Position numbers and translations under genes: made by a program | Notes under the pieces: generated by a model | Seen by the model: only the letters and a program-made list of their open reading frames with translations | Told to the model about the DNA's origin: nothing | Database searches by the model: none | Assembly (NCBI RefSeq): GCF_002940945.1 | Contig: NZ_PNFV01000012.1 | Span: 1 to 41,912 of the forward strand | DNA length: 41,912 nt | Direction of reading: 5' to 3' | From: Limosilactobacillus pontis | Lineage (GTDB): Bacteria; Bacillota; Bacilli; Lactobacillales; Lactobacillaceae | Shown: one piece after another, positions 35,417-41,912 of the stretch | How the letters are laid out: every line of letters begins with the position of its first letter | How positions within the stretch are numbered: position 1 is the stretch's first letter

Positions 35417-36793
35417 TTAATATTGCAGTTTGGCATCACCAAAAGCAATCTTGACCAGCTTGCCCAACAGGACGGTGGCCTCCTTCATGGCGATCGTCGC
35501 CATCTGTTCATTTGCCTGGTCTAGCTGGTGCTGTGGGTCCGCCAGGTCTACTTGCTGATCCGTCACCCGTTGGATATGTCGGCCAGCAGCGACTACCTTT
35601 TGTTCATAGGCTTCAACTGCTGACTGTGCCTTAGCGTAATGAGCATCCCCAATCGCCGCAATGGTATGGGTCAGCCAATACATACTCCCAGCATCATAGT
35701 TGATAGGTGTGTCTCGATAACTCGCCGGCGTATCGGTAATATTGGCATAGAATGGTACCACTGTGTTAAACGCGTTCGGACCAAAGGCAAGCCAGTGAAT
35801 TCCAGCAATAGCAGCAGGAACGTTGTTACGGATCTGCAGAATATGCAATTCTAAATTACGGTTAAGGGCGATTGACCGGTAGGGAGCCTGGTCATGCTCA
35901 TAAGGATCAAACGATGTACCCTGATAATGCGAACTCATTACCTGCTTGATCTCCTCAATGGCGAGCTTATGACGCGGCCGGCAAATAAATGGGAGATCCT
36001 GATCCGTCGGCTGACCGGTCGGCTTAGTACTCAGTTGTTGCTGAACATACCATGCTCGCGGATTATTGTAACGCGTATCGGTAACCGTCTGACTGCCAAA
36101 TATCTGTCGCAGGTTATAATGCCCGTCAAGCGCCGGATTAAGTCGGTTGTCATCAATCAGGCCCTTCAAATCAGCCGAACAGCAGGTATCAGCAGACGTA
36201 AAGTCGAAATCATCGATATTCAACCGATTAGGGGCGATCACAAAGGCATCATCCGGGATCCGAACGGCAGCCCAGTGATGACCACCGATTGTTTCCATGT
36301 ACCAGACCTCATCATGATCACCAAATGAGATAGCGTTGGACTCATAGGTCCCATAGCGTTCGAGCAGGTGACCCAGTCGTTCGACCCCTTCTCGTGCCGT
36401 CCTGATATACGGCAGGACCAGGGTCACGAAATCCTCTTCGCCAATCCCATCGGTAGCGTTAAAGGGATCAATCCCTAGTATCCGTGAATTAGTCGTGATC
36501 GTTTCGGTCCCGGTCATGGCAACGTTATGCTGGTTGATCCCGCCAGCCGCAAAGATCCCCGCGGAACTATCAGCATCCGGCGTCGAGGTGTATCCAACGG
36601 GCGTATCCGGGAGGTCGATGGTAAAATCCGTTGTCTTGCTTTGGTAGTGGCGAGGCTGGTCAGTAGGCTTAACGTAGGTAAAGCGCTGCGGGTCGAAAGC
36701 GTTGCCATAGTCTTCCTCCCGACAAACAATCGTTGAACCGTCTAGGGTAGCCTTCTTCCCCACCAAGAGTGTCGTACAGGTATGTTTTTTCAC
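35417..36793 (-). CDS. C69-family dipeptidase (PepDA-like)
   Basis: This intracellular dipeptidase of about 458 residues belongs to peptidase family C69 (U34), whose catalytic nucleophile is an N-terminal cysteine. KKHTCTTLLVGKKATLDGST shows the conserved cysteine at residue 6, followed by the REED segment. MTGTETITTN, FVTLVLPYIRTAREGVERLG and SFGDHDEVWYMETIGGHHW are family landmarks. I prefer GTG at 36793: AAGGGG then lies 9 bases upstream, whereas ATG at 36802 directly abuts it. It is 20 bp behind coiA with no terminator, so it is probably co-transcribed. Confidence 0.92.
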   Translation of the reverse strand: MKKHTCTTLLVGKKATLDGSTIVCREEDYGNAFDPQRFTYVKPTDQPRHYQSKTTDFTIDLPDTPVGYTSTPDADSSAGIFAAGGINQHNVAMTGTETITTNSRILGIDPFNATDGIGEEDFVTLVLPYIRTAREGVERLGHLLERYGTYESNAISFGDHDEVWYMETIGGHHWAAVRIPDDAFVIAPNRLNIDDFDFTSADTCCSADLKGLIDDNRLNPALDGHYNLRQIFGSQTVTDTRYNNPRAWYVQQQLSTKPTGQPTDQDLPFICRPRHKLAIEEIKQVMSSHYQGTSFDPYEHDQAPYRSIALNRNLELHILQIRNNVPAAIAGIHWLAFGPNAFNTVVPFYANITDTPASYRDTPINYDAGSMYWLTHTIAAIGDAHYAKAQSAVEAYEQKVVAAGRHIQRVTDQQVDLADPQHQLDQANEQMATIAMKEATVLLGKLVKIAFGDAKLQY

Positions 36794-36813
36794 AATTTTC
36801 ATCCCCTTTTCTT

Positions 36814-37875
36814 CTATTTTAATGCACTTATCCGTGAAAACCCACCCCGTTCCAGATACTTTAACTTCTCCGGAACGCTGGTAAACCAGACAGGGTGCTG
36901 AAAGAGGATGTAACCATCCGGGCAGGCGATGAGAACCCGTTCCCGCAATAGTTCTTGAGTAAAGATGACCAGCAGGTTGTCACGTAGGCTCCGACCATCC
37001 AAGCAGCCAAAATTCAACCAGTGATCTGCTGCCATTACCGCTAACCATTCCCGCCAATTTGCCTGGGACCAGAATGTAAAGACCGGTTGATGAATAAGCG
37101 CCATAACGACCCGAATGCGCCACATGATGACCGGCTCGTCCAATACCGGCCAGGTAGGAACAGTATCATGACAGACCAGCGGACATGCTGCTAAGGGATA
37201 GTGGCCTGGCAGACTAGTCAACATCTGGCGTACGATCACACCGCCTCCACGGCCATACTGAATTCCATTGAGGTGGTGGATCTGAGCCCTAATCATCATT
37301 ACCGGTCCCATCTCCGTCCCGTGAACAAAAGAACACTGCAATAGATCTCGCTGAACCAGCAGACGACCAACCCGGGTGTCCCAAAAGAGTAAAACGGGAC
37401 GCCCAGCAACCTCCTGGGTAAACTGAGCCACCTTTGCCACCTGAAGTCGACGTTTCTGATAGGGCGCACCGAGCAGCCAATGAAAAGAAATACCGCACTG
37501 ACGATACCCTGCATTGCGTTCCCGAAGACGTTCTAGACTCAGTGGACTACACTGAAATTCGATTGCCACCCGACGGTCCTTTTCTGTCAATAAAAGATCC
37601 GGACGCTGGGCAATCTGTGGCAGGTAAGCCTCTAATTTCACCTGATACCCTTGCTGGCGATACCACTGCAGCAATTGACGCTTACCAAGTAAGTGTTCCG
37701 ATGTCTCACCCTCGCCGAGCCGGCACTTGCTCCCCGGTCGATGGGCAAAGTGTGCGATCTTGTGCCGTCCCCGCCGCAGAATCACCAATTCATTGCAACC
37801 CGGACAGCGGTAACCTGTCTTCTCCTGTGCATTGCCTGCTAAAACCAATCGTCCTGCCTTTACTGCAACAAGCAT
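36814..37875 (-). CDS. coiA: competence protein CoiA
   Basis: CoiA is a DNA-transformation protein thought to promote recombination of incoming DNA. It has 353 residues. The N-terminal cysteine/histidine region YRCPGCNELVILRRGRHKIA is followed by HFAHRPGSKC (probable zinc site). The nuclease-like core has RPDLLLTEKDRRVAIEFQCS, an arrangement of D...E-x-Q like PD-(D/E)xK folds. The rest is poorly conserved. ATG at 37875 has GGGGG 8 bases upstream. Only 33 bp separate the start from the mecA terminator, so the promoter is compressed into that space. Confidence 0.92.
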   Translation of the reverse strand: MLVAVKAGRLVLAGNAQEKTGYRCPGCNELVILRRGRHKIAHFAHRPGSKCRLGEGETSEHLLGKRQLLQWYRQQGYQVKLEAYLPQIAQRPDLLLTEKDRRVAIEFQCSPLSLERLRERNAGYRQCGISFHWLLGAPYQKRRLQVAKVAQFTQEVAGRPVLLFWDTRVGRLLVQRDLLQCSFVHGTEMGPVMMIRAQIHHLNGIQYGRGGGVIVRQMLTSLPGHYPLAACPLVCHDTVPTWPVLDEPVIMWRIRVVMALIHQPVFTFWSQANWREWLAVMAADHWLNFGCLDGRSLRDNLLVIFTQELLRERVLIACPDGYILFQHPVWFTSVPEKLKYLERGGFSRISALK

Positions 37876-37896
37876 CTTTTTCACCCCCATATGATA

Positions 37897-37904
37897 TATA
37901 CGGA
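37897..37904 (-). promoter_or_regulatory. possible competence (cin-box-like) promoter of coiA
   Basis: TCCGTATA on the minus strand matches 6 of 8 positions of the streptococcal/lactococcal cin box TACGAATA. A T-rich run precedes it and the coiA ribosome site follows it. There is no normal sigma-A -35 in the gap. Confidence 0.3.
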
Positions 37905-37908
37905 TGAT

Positions 37909-37940
37909 AAAAGAAAAAGCGCGAGATACAATCTCACGCT
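37909..37940 (-). terminator. terminator of mecA
   Basis: AGCGTGAGAT and ATCTCGCGCT pair over 10 bp (one G-U) around a 3-base loop, followed by TTTTTCTTTT on the minus strand. Confidence 0.92.
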
Positions 37941-37945
37941 TATCC

Positions 37946-38617
37946 TTAGTTAAAGTAGTGACGAACAGTATGTAAGGCCGACACTGTCATTAGCTTCTTG
38001 CCGTGCTCACTCAAGTAATCCGGAGTCATTGCCGTCCGGTTCCCATATTCGTAGGCTAGTGCCAGACTATCCTCCACTAGGCTTTTATTTTCAACTGGTT
38101 GGAAGTATTGGAGAACCAAATAATACTTATCGTTATACTTATAAAGGTCGCTCACGATGTCATCATCCTCGGCAATCCGAGCGAAGTCAATCAGATTCTC
38201 GAAAACATCAAAAACCACCACTCGCCAGCTATTTGCTTGGTGAGGTTCGGCCGCATTTAGTTGCTGTGACTGCACCGGTTGAACTGGAGTATTATTCTTC
38301 TGATTGGCAGCAGAGCGGGCTAGGTTATTTTTGATATACCGCGCAATCTGGGCATTATTATCGGCGTTAGGGTCATTGGGATCGTTCTTACTGATGAACA
38401 ACTCAAGACCCCTTTCCGTTGGCATCACCTGAAAGGTTACCGCATCATTGTCCTGAAACTGGTGGTCGGTATCAACCTCGCGCAAGATGCTGTAAAAGAA
38501 ATCCTCAATCTGCTGGTGGTCGCCCAGGAGGTCGAGGATAGTAATACCTCGGGCGTTCAGATCATCATTGTCGATTAAGACGCGAATCGTATTTTTATTA
38601 ATGTGTTCCATCTCCAT
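37946..38617 (-). CDS. mecA: Clp adaptor protein MecA
   Basis: This adaptor activates ClpC and targets proteins such as ComK/ComX-type competence regulators for degradation. It has 223 residues. The N-terminal substrate-binding domain starts MEMEHINKNTIRVLIDNDDL and includes GITILDLLGDHQQIEDFFY. A Gln/Asn-rich linker (about 105-130) precedes the C-terminal ClpC-binding domain (RVVVFDVFENLIDFARI, YKYNDKYYLVL). I chose ATG at 38617 with GGGGGTG upstream. It is monocistronic, with a clear promoter and terminator. Confidence 0.95.
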   Translation of the reverse strand: MEMEHINKNTIRVLIDNDDLNARGITILDLLGDHQQIEDFFYSILREVDTDHQFQDNDAVTFQVMPTERGLELFISKNDPNDPNADNNAQIARYIKNNLARSAANQKNNTPVQPVQSQQLNAAEPHQANSWRVVVFDVFENLIDFARIAEDDDIVSDLYKYNDKYYLVLQYFQPVENKSLVEDSLALAYEYGNRTAMTPDYLSEHGKKLMTVSALHTVRHYFN

Positions 38618-38659
38618 TGGCAGCACCCCCTAGATCCGCAATTTAAATCATTAACTACT

Positions 38660-38687
38660 ATTCTAAAGCCTTTCTCATAAAAGTAAA
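38660..38687 (-). promoter_or_regulatory. promoter for mecA
   Basis: TTTACT (38682-38687) and TAGAAT (38660-38665) on the minus strand are 16 bp apart and about 43 bp before the start. Confidence 0.55.
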
Positions 38688-38802
38688 GAAAAAGGAAGTG
38701 GCTACCTCCCCTGGCAACTAATGGTAATCCAACCTTTATTTATCACCATGCTGATAATATAAAACTAGCTCATTAGCTTGTTTGAAACTACACTGCAATT
38801 AT

Positions 38803-38849
38803 CAAAAAATAAAGTGGCCAGAGAAGACTTTGCTTTCTCCCAGCCACGT
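38803..38849 (-). terminator. terminator of spx
   Basis: GTGGC...GAGAA and TTCTC...GCCAC form an imperfect stem directly after the spx stop, followed by TTTATTTTTT on the minus strand. Confidence 0.8.
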
Positions 38850-38854
38850 GAAGA

Positions 38855-39256
38855 TTAAATCAAGTTTGCCTTACGTTGGGCCTCCGCCAGCTCGAATGCC
38901 CGAACCTTTCGTGGTAGAAAACGGCGGATCTCGTCCTCGTTATAACCCACCTGCAGCCGCTTATCATCCATAATGATTGGCCGCCGTAACAGGCCCGGAT
39001 TCTCACTGATCAAGGCGAAGAGTTGCTTCATTGGCAGCTCATTTAGGTCCAGCTTTAGTTTCTTATAAGCCTTGGACCGTTTAGAAATAATATCCTCAGT
39101 CCCATTTTCTGTCATCCGTAAGATGTTTTTTATCTCATCAAGTGATAACGGTTCAGAAAAAATATTTCGTTCCTTAAATGGAATGTTGTGTTCTTGCAAC
39201 CAGGCGCGTGCCTTGCGACAAGAGGTACAACTTGGAGACGTGAAAAGAGTAACCAT
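38855..39256 (-). CDS. spx: redox-responsive transcriptional regulator Spx
   Basis: Spx is an ArsC-fold regulator that binds the RNA polymerase alpha C-terminal domain under thiol stress. It has 133 residues, the family length. The redox switch C-x-x-C is at Cys10-Cys13 ([12 protein letters not shown]). The alpha-CTD-interacting region includes [10 protein letters not shown] and the conserved arginine is in [20 protein letters not shown]. It is the predicted substrate of SpxH-ClpXP encoded nearby. Strong AAGGAGG precedes ATG. Lactobacilli usually carry several spx paralogues. Confidence 0.95.
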   Translation of the reverse strand: MVTLFTSPSCTSCRKARAWLQEHNIPFKERNIFSEPLSLDEIKNILRMTENGTEDIISKRSKAYKKLKLDLNELPMKQLFALISENPGLLRRPIIMDDKRLQVGYNEDEIRRFLPRKVRAFELAEAQRKANLI

Positions 39257-39311
39257 TAAATAAAAGCCTCCTTAAAGATTAGTAACGACAACATTCATTA
39301 ATACAACTAAT

Positions 39312-39317
39312 ATTATA
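39312..39317 (-). promoter_or_regulatory. -10 element of spx promoter
   Basis: TATAAT on the minus strand lies 55 bp before the spx start. The -35 hexamer (TTTTAT) is weak, compatible with regulated expression. Confidence 0.45.
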
Positions 39318-39395
39318 CTATCTTATAGCAGGTGATAAAAGGGGATTCGATAAATTTATTAACTTTTTGTAAGTAAATTTACCTTTATTTAATTA

Positions 39396-39438
39396 TTGAC
39401 TACTTCCATCCATCTTTTATGCTAATCTGTACTATAAT
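39396..39438 (+). promoter_or_regulatory. promoter region of the ABM-like gene
   Basis: TTGACT (39396-39401) stands 16 bp before TATGCT (39418-39423). A perfect TATAAT (39433-39438) follows without a good -35. Either may be the start site. Confidence 0.45.
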
Positions 39439-39470
39439 AATAGAGTATACATTAAATAGGAGGGATCTTC

Positions 39471-39965
39471 GTGTTAACTAAAGTTAGTTTTACATTTGGC
39501 TCACACCAAATCTTAGAAGATATCATTAAAGAAAACCCTGATCGCCAGTTTAAGTTGATGCAGGCTTCCACACACAGCAATAAGCTTGCCCTGTTTGACT
39601 TGTCCGGCAAGGATCCGATATTCAAGTCTCCAGTTACTCTGACCGTCCTAGAGTCATCATTAAATGCTAATCTGACTGGTGTCTTATACTACCAGTCCTT
39701 CCAGGTCAACGGCGATCGCCAGAAACTGCTTTACAACAGTTTAGAAAAGATTGTTGACGATGCACCAAGTACTGCTAACGGTGTCCTGATGACCTCGGTC
39801 GCCAACCATAATGAAAGTTCTACCCTAGTTCTCTTGACAGCGTGGAATGACTTCGAAGACCTAACAGCTTGGCGGGAAAGTGACTCCTTCAAGTCATTGA
39901 CTAACTTTACTACCATGGGGTCGGACAACTATTATTACGATGAAATCTACCGTCCAGTACGTTAA
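39471..39965 (+). CDS. probable ABM-domain protein
   Basis: This 164-residue soluble protein starts at GTG with GGAGGGA upstream. The C-terminal half (SSTLVLLTAWNDFEDLTAWRE followed by SDSFKSL) has the pattern of the antibiotic-biosynthesis-monooxygenase (ABM) dimeric alpha/beta barrel, in which a W/F-x-x-x-E-x-W-x-x-S-x-x-F segment is common, as in HmoB/TRAP-like proteins. The N-terminal 60 residues form a separate region I do not recognise. Heme degradation or stress signalling are possible roles but are not shown here. It has its own promoter and terminator and no operon partners. Confidence 0.6.
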   Translation: MLTKVSFTFGSHQILEDIIKENPDRQFKLMQASTHSNKLALFDLSGKDPIFKSPVTLTVLESSLNANLTGVLYYQSFQVNGDRQKLLYNSLEKIVDDAPSTANGVLMTSVANHNESSTLVLLTAWNDFEDLTAWRESDSFKSLTNFTTMGSDNYYYDEIYRPVR

Positions 39966-39986
39966 TTTCATCCAACCTTAATCAGC

Positions 39987-40016
39987 AAACGATCAAGTTT
40001 CTTGATCGTTTTTTAT
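39987..40016 (+). terminator. terminator of the ABM-like gene
   Basis: AAACGATCAAG and CTTGATCGTTT form an 11-bp stem with a 3-base loop and a T run. Confidence 0.92.
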
Positions 40017-40020
40017 TTAA

Positions 40021-40055
40021 AAGAAAAAAAGCTAAGTGCACAATGCACTTAGCTT
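40021..40055 (-). terminator. terminator of the rRNA-tRNA operon
   Basis: On the minus strand AAGCTAAGTGCA pairs with TGCACTTAGCTT, followed by seven T. It closes the tRNA array. Confidence 0.92.
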
Positions 40056-40061
40056 ACTTAA

Positions 40062-40136
40062 CGGTCCGTACGAGACTCGAACTCGTGATCTCATCCGTGA
40101 CAGGGATGCGTCCTAAACCAACTAGACCAACGGACC
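40062..40136 (-). tRNA. tRNA-Asp(GTC), distal copy
   Basis: Cloverleaf with anticodon loop CTGTCAC (GTC) and 7-bp acceptor GGTCCGT/ACGGACC, with G as discriminator. It is identical to the copy at 40647-40721. No encoded CCA. Confidence 0.96.
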
Positions 40137-40140
40137 AAAA

Positions 40141-40214
<74 letters not shown>

Positions 40215-40224
40215 ATAATAAAAG

Positions 40225-40296
40225 TGACCCGTGCGGGATTTGAACCCACGATACCAGCGTGAAAGGCTGGTGTCTTAACCACTTGACTAACGGGTC
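40225..40296 (-). tRNA. tRNA-Glu(TTC)
   Basis: Anticodon loop CTTTCAC on a CCAGC/GCTGG stem; acceptor GACCCGT/ACGGGTC. A substrate of MnmA thiolation. Confidence 0.95.
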
Positions 40297-40301
40297 ATTA
40301 A

Positions 40302-40390
40302 CGGAGAATGAGGGATTCGAACCCTCGCGCCGCTTTCGCGACCTACACCCTTAGCAGGGGCGCCTCTTCAGCCAACTTGAGTAATTCTCC
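40302..40390 (-). tRNA. tRNA-Ser(GCT)
   Basis: Class II tRNA with long variable arm; anticodon loop CTGCTAA; acceptor GGAGAAT/ATTCTCC; G discriminator. Confidence 0.95.
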
Positions 40391-40392
40391 AA

Positions 40393-40467
<75 letters not shown>

Positions 40468-40472
40468 ATAAA

Positions 40473-40543
40473 AGCGGGTAACGAGAATCGAACTCGCGAC
40501 AACAGCTTGGAAGGCTGTGGTTTTACCACTAAACTATACCCGC
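40473..40543 (-). tRNA. tRNA-Gly(TCC)
   Basis: Anticodon loop CTTCCAA on ACAGC/GCTGT; acceptor GCGGGTA/TACCCGC. Confidence 0.95.
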
Positions 40544-40564
40544 AATATAAATAATAATGGACAA

Positions 40565-40637
40565 TGGCGCGGGACGGAATCGAACCGCCGACACACGGAG
40601 CTTCAATCCGTTGCTCTACCAACTGAGCTACCGAGCC
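40565..40637 (-). tRNA. tRNA-Phe(GAA) with acceptor-stem mismatch
   Basis: Anticodon loop TTGAAGC on ACGGA/TCCGT. Acceptor GGCTCGG faces CCGCGCC, leaving a U4-C69 mismatch where a U-A pair (CCGAGCC) would be expected. The rest of the cloverleaf is regular. Confidence 0.92.
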
Positions 40638-40646
40638 AAACTGAAG

Positions 40647-40721
40647 CGGTCCGTACGAGACTCGAACTCGTGATCTCATCCGTGACAGGGATGCGTCCTA
40701 AACCAACTAGACCAACGGACC
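40647..40721 (-). tRNA. tRNA-Asp(GTC), proximal copy
   Basis: Identical in sequence to the gene at 40062-40136; anticodon GTC. Confidence 0.96.
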
Positions 40722-40725
40722 AAAA

Positions 40726-40799
<74 letters not shown>

Positions 40800-40809
40800 A
40801 TAATAAAAG

Positions 40810-40897
40810 AGGAGGATGAGGGATTCGAACCCTCGCGTCGCTCTCACGGCCTAGCGGTTTTCAAGACCGCCCCCTTCAGCCACTTGGGTAATCCTCC
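40810..40897 (-). tRNA. tRNA-Ser(TGA)
   Basis: Class II tRNA; anticodon loop CTTGAAA on GCGGT/ACCGC; acceptor GGAGGAT/ATCCTCC. Confidence 0.95.
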
Positions 40898-40928
40898 ATA
40901 ATATGGATATATTCACCAAAACAATTGA

Positions 40929-41002
40929 TGGACCTTGTAGGACTCGAACCTACGACCGGGCGGTTATGAGCCGCTTGCTCTAACCAACTGAGCTAAAGGT
41001 CC
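40929..41002 (-). tRNA. tRNA-Ile2(CAT), probably lysidine-modified
   Basis: Anticodon loop CTCATAA. Acceptor GGACCTT/AAGGTCC and D arm resemble the B. subtilis tRNA-Ile2 whose C34 becomes lysidine (TilS). Its position between Met and Ser also matches trnB. A27 and C43 at the base of the anticodon stem do not pair. Elongator Met is the alternative. Confidence 0.72.
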
Positions 41003-41018
41003 AAAACAGCCAGGTAAA

Positions 41019-41092
41019 TCGCGGCGGGGGGGATCGAACCCTCGACCTCCCGGGTATGAACCGGACGCTCTAGCCAGCTGAGCTACACCGCG
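41019..41092 (-). tRNA. elongator tRNA-Met(CAT)
   Basis: Anticodon loop TTCATAC. GTAGCTCAGCTGGCTAGAGC and the CGCGGTG/CGCCGCG acceptor resemble Firmicute elongator tRNA-Met. It lacks initiator features. Confidence 0.8.
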
Positions 41093-41115
41093 AAAACTAA
41101 TATTAAATTAGCAAG

Positions 41116-41189
41116 TCGGGAAAACAGGATTCGAACCTGCGACCCCCTGGTCCCAAACCAGGTGCTCTACCAAGCTGAGCTATTTCCCG
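41116..41189 (-). tRNA. tRNA-Pro(TGG)
   Basis: Anticodon loop TTTGGGA on CCTGG/CCAGG; acceptor CGGGAAA/TTTCCCG. Confidence 0.95.
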
Positions 41190-41194
41190 AAAAA

Positions 41195-41268
41195 TGCACC
41201 CAGAAGGAGTCGAACCTTCAACCTTCTGATTCGTAGTCAGACACTCTATCCAATTGCGCTATGGGTGC
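41195..41268 (-). tRNA. tRNA-Arg(ACG)
   Basis: Anticodon loop CTACGAA on TCTGA/TCAGA; acceptor GCACCCA/TGGGTGC. A34 is expected to be deaminated to inosine by TadA. Confidence 0.95.
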
Positions 41269-41274
41269 ATGAAG

Positions 41275-41360
41275 TGCCGAGGACCGGGATCGAACCGGTA
41301 CGGTTATCACTAACCGCGGGATTTTAAGTCCCGTGCGTCTGCCAATTCCGCCACCCCGGC
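41275..41360 (-). tRNA. tRNA-Leu(TAA)
   Basis: Class II tRNA with long variable arm; anticodon loop CTTAAAA; acceptor GCCGGGG/CCTCGGC. A known type of substrate for TrmL, encoded in this window. Confidence 0.95.
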
Positions 41361-41376
41361 ATTATAGAATTGACAA

Positions 41377-41448
41377 AGCGGAAGACGGGATTCGAACCCG
41401 CGACCCCCACCATGGCAAGGTGATGTTCTACCACTGAACTACTTCCGC
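41377..41448 (-). tRNA. tRNA-Gly(GCC)
   Basis: Anticodon loop TTGCCAT on TCACC/GGTGG; acceptor GCGGAAG/CTTCCGC. Confidence 0.95.
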
Positions 41449-41456
41449 ATATTTAG

Positions 41457-41529
41457 TGCCGACTAGAGGATTCGAACCTCCGACCCCCTGTTTACAAGAC
41501 AGATGCTCTGCCAACTGAGCTAAGTCGGC
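41457..41529 (-). tRNA. tRNA-Thr(TGT)
   Basis: Anticodon loop CTTGTAA on TCTGT/ACAGG; acceptor GCCGACT/AGTCGGC. Confidence 0.95.
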
Positions 41530-41573
41530 ATGGACAACACTTTTATTATACCAAACCGATAGCTGTTTGGCAA

Positions 41574-41646
41574 TGAGCCGTGTGGGGATCGAACCCACGA
41601 CCCTCTGATTAAAAGTCAGATGCTCTACCAACTGAGCTAACGGCTC
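41574..41646 (-). tRNA. tRNA-Lys(TTT)
   Basis: Anticodon loop CTTTTAA on TCTGA/TCAGA; acceptor GAGCCGT/ACGGCTC. Substrate of MnmA thiolation. Confidence 0.95.
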
Positions 41647-41648
41647 GA

Positions 41649-41721
41649 TGGAGGATACAGGGCTCGAACCTGTGACCCTCTGCTTGTAAGGCAGACGCTC
41701 TCCCAACTGAGCTAATCCTCC
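41649..41721 (-). tRNA. tRNA-Val(TAC)
   Basis: Anticodon loop CTTACAA on TCTGC/GCAGA; acceptor GGAGGAT/ATCCTCC. It is the first tRNA after 5S rRNA, as in the B. subtilis trnB order. Confidence 0.95.
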
Positions 41722-41727
41722 AAAATC

Positions 41728-41844
41728 GCGTGGCAACGTCCTATCCTCGCAGGGAGCGATCCCCCAACTACTTTCGGCGTGTTGAAGCTTAACTACTGTG
41801 TTCGGCATGGGAACAGGTGTATCCTTCAAGCCATCATCACCACA
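41728..41844 (-). rRNA. rrf: 5S ribosomal RNA
   Basis: About 117 nt. The 5' part reads TGTGGTGATGATGGC and pairs with the 3' TTGCCACGC. The conserved core CCCATGCCGAACACAG is present. The end points are estimated from the terminal helix. The first tRNA follows after 6 bp. Confidence 0.95.
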
Positions 41845-41912
41845 CTACCCTCTTCGGGTGAGAGCTTGTGCTCTCAAAACTAAACAATATCCAATCTCAC
41901 CAACAAACCTAA
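41845..41912 (-). other. 23S-5S spacer of the rRNA operon
   Basis: Transcribed spacer with a GAGAGC/GCTCTC hairpin, a typical processing stem in lactobacillar rrn operons. I see no 23S sequence, so the 23S gene must lie just beyond the right edge. Confidence 0.7.

Noticed and set aside
41428..41829. 133-codon and similar frames across the tRNA array
   Set aside because: They read through several tRNA genes and the 5S rRNA. Repeated motifs such as AQLGERLPYKQRV are translated cloverleaf sequence, not protein.
41845..41912. 3' end of 23S rRNA at the right edge
   Set aside because: The sequence looks like the 23S-5S spacer. I do not see the conserved 23S 3' end here.

Overview
The window is a core chromosomal segment of a low-GC Gram-positive bacterium, almost certainly a member of the Lactobacillaceae. 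A Limosilactobacillus-like species (moderate GC for the family) is my best guess, but genus cannot be proven from this sequence alone. The evidence is the gene order: a dcw cluster with sepF-ylmG-ylmH-divIVA and a T-box-controlled ileS, small DUF4044 and DUF3397 membrane proteins next to mraZ, an spxH-relQ-nadK-rluD / spx-mecA-coiA region, and a B. subtilis trnB-like tRNA array behind a 5S rRNA gene. Nearly all genes lie on the minus strand. No CRISPR array, prophage, restriction, secretion or biosynthetic system was seen.

Layout, left to right. Positions 1-160 hold the 3' end of an IS3-type insertion sequence. It abuts a ribose-phosphate pyrophosphokinase gene (202-1190, minus) broken by two insertions: a 10-bp tandem duplication and one extra base. 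Next come recD2, a TPR protein, a histidine phosphatase and mnmA (2-thiouridylase). The following operon runs csp-nudF-small membrane protein-mtnN-cysteine desulfurase-DUF1831. The desulfurase probably supplies sulfur to MnmA. ileS (9906-12701) follows with its T-box leader.

The dcw cluster occupies 12998-26355. It is read mraZ-rsmH-ftsL-pbp2X-mraY-murD-murG-divIB, then, from an additional promoter, ftsA-ftsZ-sepF-ylmG-ylmH-divIVA. It makes peptidoglycan precursors and the division ring. Three GTGGKR-type repeats at exact 10-bp spacing lie over the mraZ promoter and look like a MraZ autoregulatory site. Beyond it are a DUF3397 membrane protein, a 39-codon DUF4044 peptide, ftsK, trmL (behind a terminator-containing leader), rlmA and a divergent 6-phosphogluconolactonase-like gene.

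From 32200 to 39256 is a stress, alarmone and competence neighbourhood: an RluA-type pseudouridine synthase, nadK, relQ, divergent spxH, a C69 dipeptidase, coiA, mecA and spx. SpxH (ClpXP adaptor for Spx), Spx and MecA (Clp adaptor) form a linked proteolysis circuit, and RelQ adds (p)ppGpp synthesis. An isolated ABM-like gene follows.

The last 1.9 kb (40062-41844) contains 19 tRNA genes and a 5S rRNA gene on the minus strand, the distal part of an rRNA operon whose 23S gene lies outside the window. The array contains a perfect 163-bp duplication of tRNA-Asp plus tRNA-fMet. Its tRNA-Phe has an acceptor-stem mismatch. The points most worth checking are the prs lesions, the trmL leader, the MraZ box, the promoter squeezed in front of coiA, and the tRNA duplication. 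No intergenic stretch exceeds 300 bases. I did not find an obviously novel multi-gene system.
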